From positions 1 through 32,498 of the forward strand of contig JAEWJT010000001.1 of the NCBI GenBank assembly GCA_023386345.1: a stretch of DNA of 32,498 nucleotides, read 5' to 3'. This stretch comes from Bacillota bacterium (GTDB taxonomy: Bacteria > Bacillota > Clostridia > Tissierellales > Sedimentibacteraceae). The translations under genes and the position numbers were made by a program. The first letter of the stretch is position 1; every line of letters begins with the position of its first letter. Shown in pieces: positions 30,893 to 32,498 of the stretch. Below the pieces are notes generated by a model, which was given only the letters and a program-made list of their open reading frames with translations, searched no databases and had not been told where the DNA came from.

Positions 30893-32044
30893 ATGAACAA
30901 TTTTATAATAAAACTAAAGAAGCTGAGAAATTATCCGATATTGCTGTTGTTTTTTGGATTTATATTAGTTTTTTCAGCTATTGATATGATGATGCCAGAT
31001 AAAGAGTTTTCAGAATTTGAAAATAAATACTTGCAGAAAAAGCCTAAGCTTACAATCGACAGTCTTTATAATAACGAATACGCACCAAAGTATGAAAAAT
31101 ACATCAACGAGCAGTTTGTGCTTAGAAACAAATGGATAGACTTGAAGTCAAGAATTGAGTTTTTTATGGGAAAGACTGAAAATAATAGCATAATATATGG
31201 CAAAGATAATTTTATGTTTGATAAGGTACAAAAGATAAATGAAAAACAGCTTGATAAAAATATTGAAAATGTAAAAAAGTTTCTTGAAAAATACAATGAT
31301 AAAAATATCAAATTCGCTTTAGCACCTAACTCATATGAAATTTTAAAGGATAAGCTACCTTTTGGATTGAAGCTTTTCAATCAAAAGGATATGATAAACA
31401 GTATATATGCAAAGCTTTCGGAAAATAAAAATGTAGAAGTATTTAATTTTATTGATGCTTTAAATTTACACAAAGACGAGTATATTTATTATAAAACAGA
31501 CCATCACTGGACTAATTTAGGCGCCTATTATGCCTACGTTGAATTTATGAAAGGTTTAGGAAAGGATTATGTTGATATAAATAAATTAAGGGCTAATGAG
31601 ATTGAGGGTTTTTTAGGGACATATTTTTCTAAGGCGAAAAAATTTAATTCTGACTTTGATAAAATAACTTACTATGATGTAAATGTAGAAAAAATGAGTA
31701 TTGCAGATAAAGAGTATTCAGATATATATGATTATGAAAAATTTAAAACTCGTGATAAATATGCAGCATTTTTATATGGAAATAATGATTTGACAATCAT
31801 AACTAATAAGAATTCTGAGAATAAGCAAAATAAATCAAGAATTTTAATACTAAAAGATTCGTTTGGAAATTCATTTGTACCGTATTTAACATATAGTTAT
31901 GATGAGGTTTATGTGCTTGACTTGCGTTTTAATTCGCAAAAAATGAGTGAAATTATGGAAAAATATGATTTTAATGATATATTAATTATGTATAGTGCAA
32001 GTAATTTTATAGATGATATAAATATAATGAAATTAGGATATTAA
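30893..32044 (+). CDS. DHHW-domain (AlgJ/AlgX-like) membrane-anchored protein, partner of the MBOAT
   Basis: The chosen start is ATG 30893, about 12 nt after GAAAGG. An in-frame GTG at 30857 has no binding site. The 383 residues have one N-terminal membrane anchor (about 11-32, ILLLFFGFILVFSAIDM) and an extracellular domain beginning EFSEFENKYLQKKPKLT, typical of DHHW proteins. The name-giving motif D203-H204-H205-W206 lies in YYKTDHHWTNLGAYYAY, and LILKDSFGNSF carries the candidate nucleophile S323 in the SGNH-type arrangement of AlgJ/AlgX acetyltransferase-like folds. With the upstream AlgI-like protein it should form a two-part machine that transfers acyl groups to a surface polymer. The C terminus ends shortly after VYVLDLRF, as in relatives. 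Confidence 0.88.
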   Translation: MNNFIIKLKKLRNYPILLLFFGFILVFSAIDMMMPDKEFSEFENKYLQKKPKLTIDSLYNNEYAPKYEKYINEQFVLRNKWIDLKSRIEFFMGKTENNSIIYGKDNFMFDKVQKINEKQLDKNIENVKKFLEKYNDKNIKFALAPNSYEILKDKLPFGLKLFNQKDMINSIYAKLSENKNVEVFNFIDALNLHKDEYIYYKTDHHWTNLGAYYAYVEFMKGLGKDYVDINKLRANEIEGFLGTYFSKAKKFNSDFDKITYYDVNVEKMSIADKEYSDIYDYEKFKTRDKYAAFLYGNNDLTIITNKNSENKQNKSRILILKDSFGNSFVPYLTYSYDEVYVLDLRFNSQKMSEIMEKYDFNDILIMYSASNFIDDINIMKLGY

Positions 32045-32069
32045 TTAAATAATAATTTATTGTAGTTAG

Positions 32070-32124
32070 CAGGGATGATTAAATGCTGTAAGTTGGCATA
32101 TGAAACATCCCTGTACTTTTTTAT
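32070..32124 (+). terminator. Terminator of the MBOAT-DHHW pair
   Basis: CAGGGATG (32070-32077) pairs perfectly with CATCCCTG (32106-32113). ATGC/GCAT in the loop can form an inner stem. The tail TACTTTTTTATAT follows. Confidence 0.85.
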
Positions 32125-32169
32125 ATCTGATTTAATAAATTCTTATCATTAATTTAACAAAGATATAAC

Positions 32170-32198
32170 TTGATTTTTTTGGCAATAATATATACAAT
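32170..32198 (+). promoter_or_regulatory. SigA-type promoter of the metallophosphatase gene
   Basis: TTGATT (32170-32175), a 17-nt spacer and TACAAT (32193-32198) precede the start by about 60 nt. Confidence 0.65.
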
Positions 32199-32209
32199 AT
32201 GTATATATT
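32187..32209. repeat. 23-bp dyad overlapping the -10 element, operator-like
   Basis: AATATATAC (32187-32195) and GTATATATT (32201-32209) are perfect complements around AATAT and cover the -10 hexamer and probable transcription start, the usual place for a repressor site. Confidence 0.45.
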
Positions 32210-32256
32210 ATCATTTTCTAAAAGATAATATTACAAAAAAATTAAGGAGAGGTATT

Positions 32257-32498
32257 ATGAAAAAAAGAATTTTAAGTTTACTTTTAGTTGCTATTATGGT
32301 ATTAGGTAGCTTTAATATGGCATTTGCAGCTGAAGTAACAACTACTTCTGCACCGACAGGTGTTACTAGCACAGTTGAGATTATTTCATTCAATGACTTC
32401 CATGGAAATGTTGTGGAATCTGGAAAGAATATTGGTATGGCTAAAATGGTTAGCTACACTAAGAAATTAGCTGAACAAAACCCTAATACAGTGTTTGT
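32257..32498 (+). CDS. Secreted 5'-nucleotidase/metallophosphatase, N-terminal part (cut by window end)
   Basis: The frame is open from ATG 32257, with AGGAGAGG upstream, to the window end (80 codons). The first 25 residues are a signal peptide (MKKRILSLLLVAIMVLGSF, cleavage near FAAE). After a Thr/Ser-rich stretch comes VEIISFNDFHGNVVESGKNI, the first metal-binding block (D-x-H) of UshA-type 5'-nucleotidases and related bifunctional metallophosphatases, then MAKMVSYTKKLAEQNPNTVF. The D-x-H pattern in the family provides the first metal ligands. The protein is probably exported and acts on extracellular nucleotides or other phosphoesters. The C-terminal domains cannot be seen, so cell-wall anchoring or extra repeats are unknown. 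Confidence 0.82.
   Translation, partial: MKKRILSLLLVAIMVLGSFNMAFAAEVTTTSAPTGVTSTVEIISFNDFHGNVVESGKNIGMAKMVSYTKKLAEQNPNTVF

Overview
The window reads as about 32.5 kb of chromosome from a low-GC, spore-forming anaerobic Firmicute, most likely class Clostridia. The sequence is strongly AT-rich. It carries germination protease and SpoIIP (sporulation), a two-iron superoxide reductase and a bacterial-type ferredoxin-like protein (anaerobic life), and a core segment whose order matches the comEC-holA-rpsT-gpr-spoIIP-lepA-hemW block known from Bacillus and Clostridium. I cannot name the genus from the sequence alone.

Layout. (1) 1-957: one partial and eight complete tRNA genes (Ser-TGA, Ser-GCT, a CAT-anticodon tRNA, Trp, Pro, Ile, a second identical CAT copy, Phe), ended by a strong terminator. 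(2) 1123-7845: an exported stalk-domain protein, ComEC, a short M3-family metallopeptidase that overlaps comEC, DNA polymerase III delta (holA) and a PspC-domain peptide. (3) 7938-13947: rpsT on the minus strand with a structured leader and a TTG start, then gpr, spoIIP, lepA and hemW on the plus strand. (4) 13964-17710: a PhzF-type isomerase and the TldD/TldE (PmbA) protease pair. PhzF stands where hrcA-grpE-dnaK often follows hemW. (5) 17742-19087: a gene-poor, accessory-looking stretch with a two-TM mini-protein, a large hairpin, a remnant of an IS256-family transposase and a small lipoprotein. (6) 19288-24816: minus-strand genes for an aminopeptidase P-like enzyme, glycerol kinase, a histidine-rich YmaF protein, superoxide reductase and an Fe-S protein, with plus-strand greA among them. 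(7) 25031-32498: a degenerate-looking ThiF/MoeB-type E1-like enzyme, a HisRS of the archaeal/eukaryotic-like type, glutamine-dependent NAD synthetase, an AlgI-like O-acyltransferase with a DHHW/AlgJ-like partner, and the start of a secreted 5'-nucleotidase-type metallophosphatase.

How the genes fit together. Most are housekeeping genes. The local pairs are comEC with the M3 peptidase (8-nt overlap), gpr-spoIIP (both sporulation), tldD-tldE (a heterodimeric protease) and AlgI-DHHW (acylation of an extracellular polymer). I see no CRISPR array, prophage, complete insertion sequence or obvious defence system. The parts that most deserve a second look are regulatory and structural: a start-stop AUG-UAA element before glpK, a 20-pair GAAA-capped hairpin against the Shine-Dalgarno of the acyltransferase gene, a three-hairpin leader on rpsT with a UUG start, two related hairpins at 27235 and 32070, and the E1-like protein that lacks its usual catalytic cysteine.
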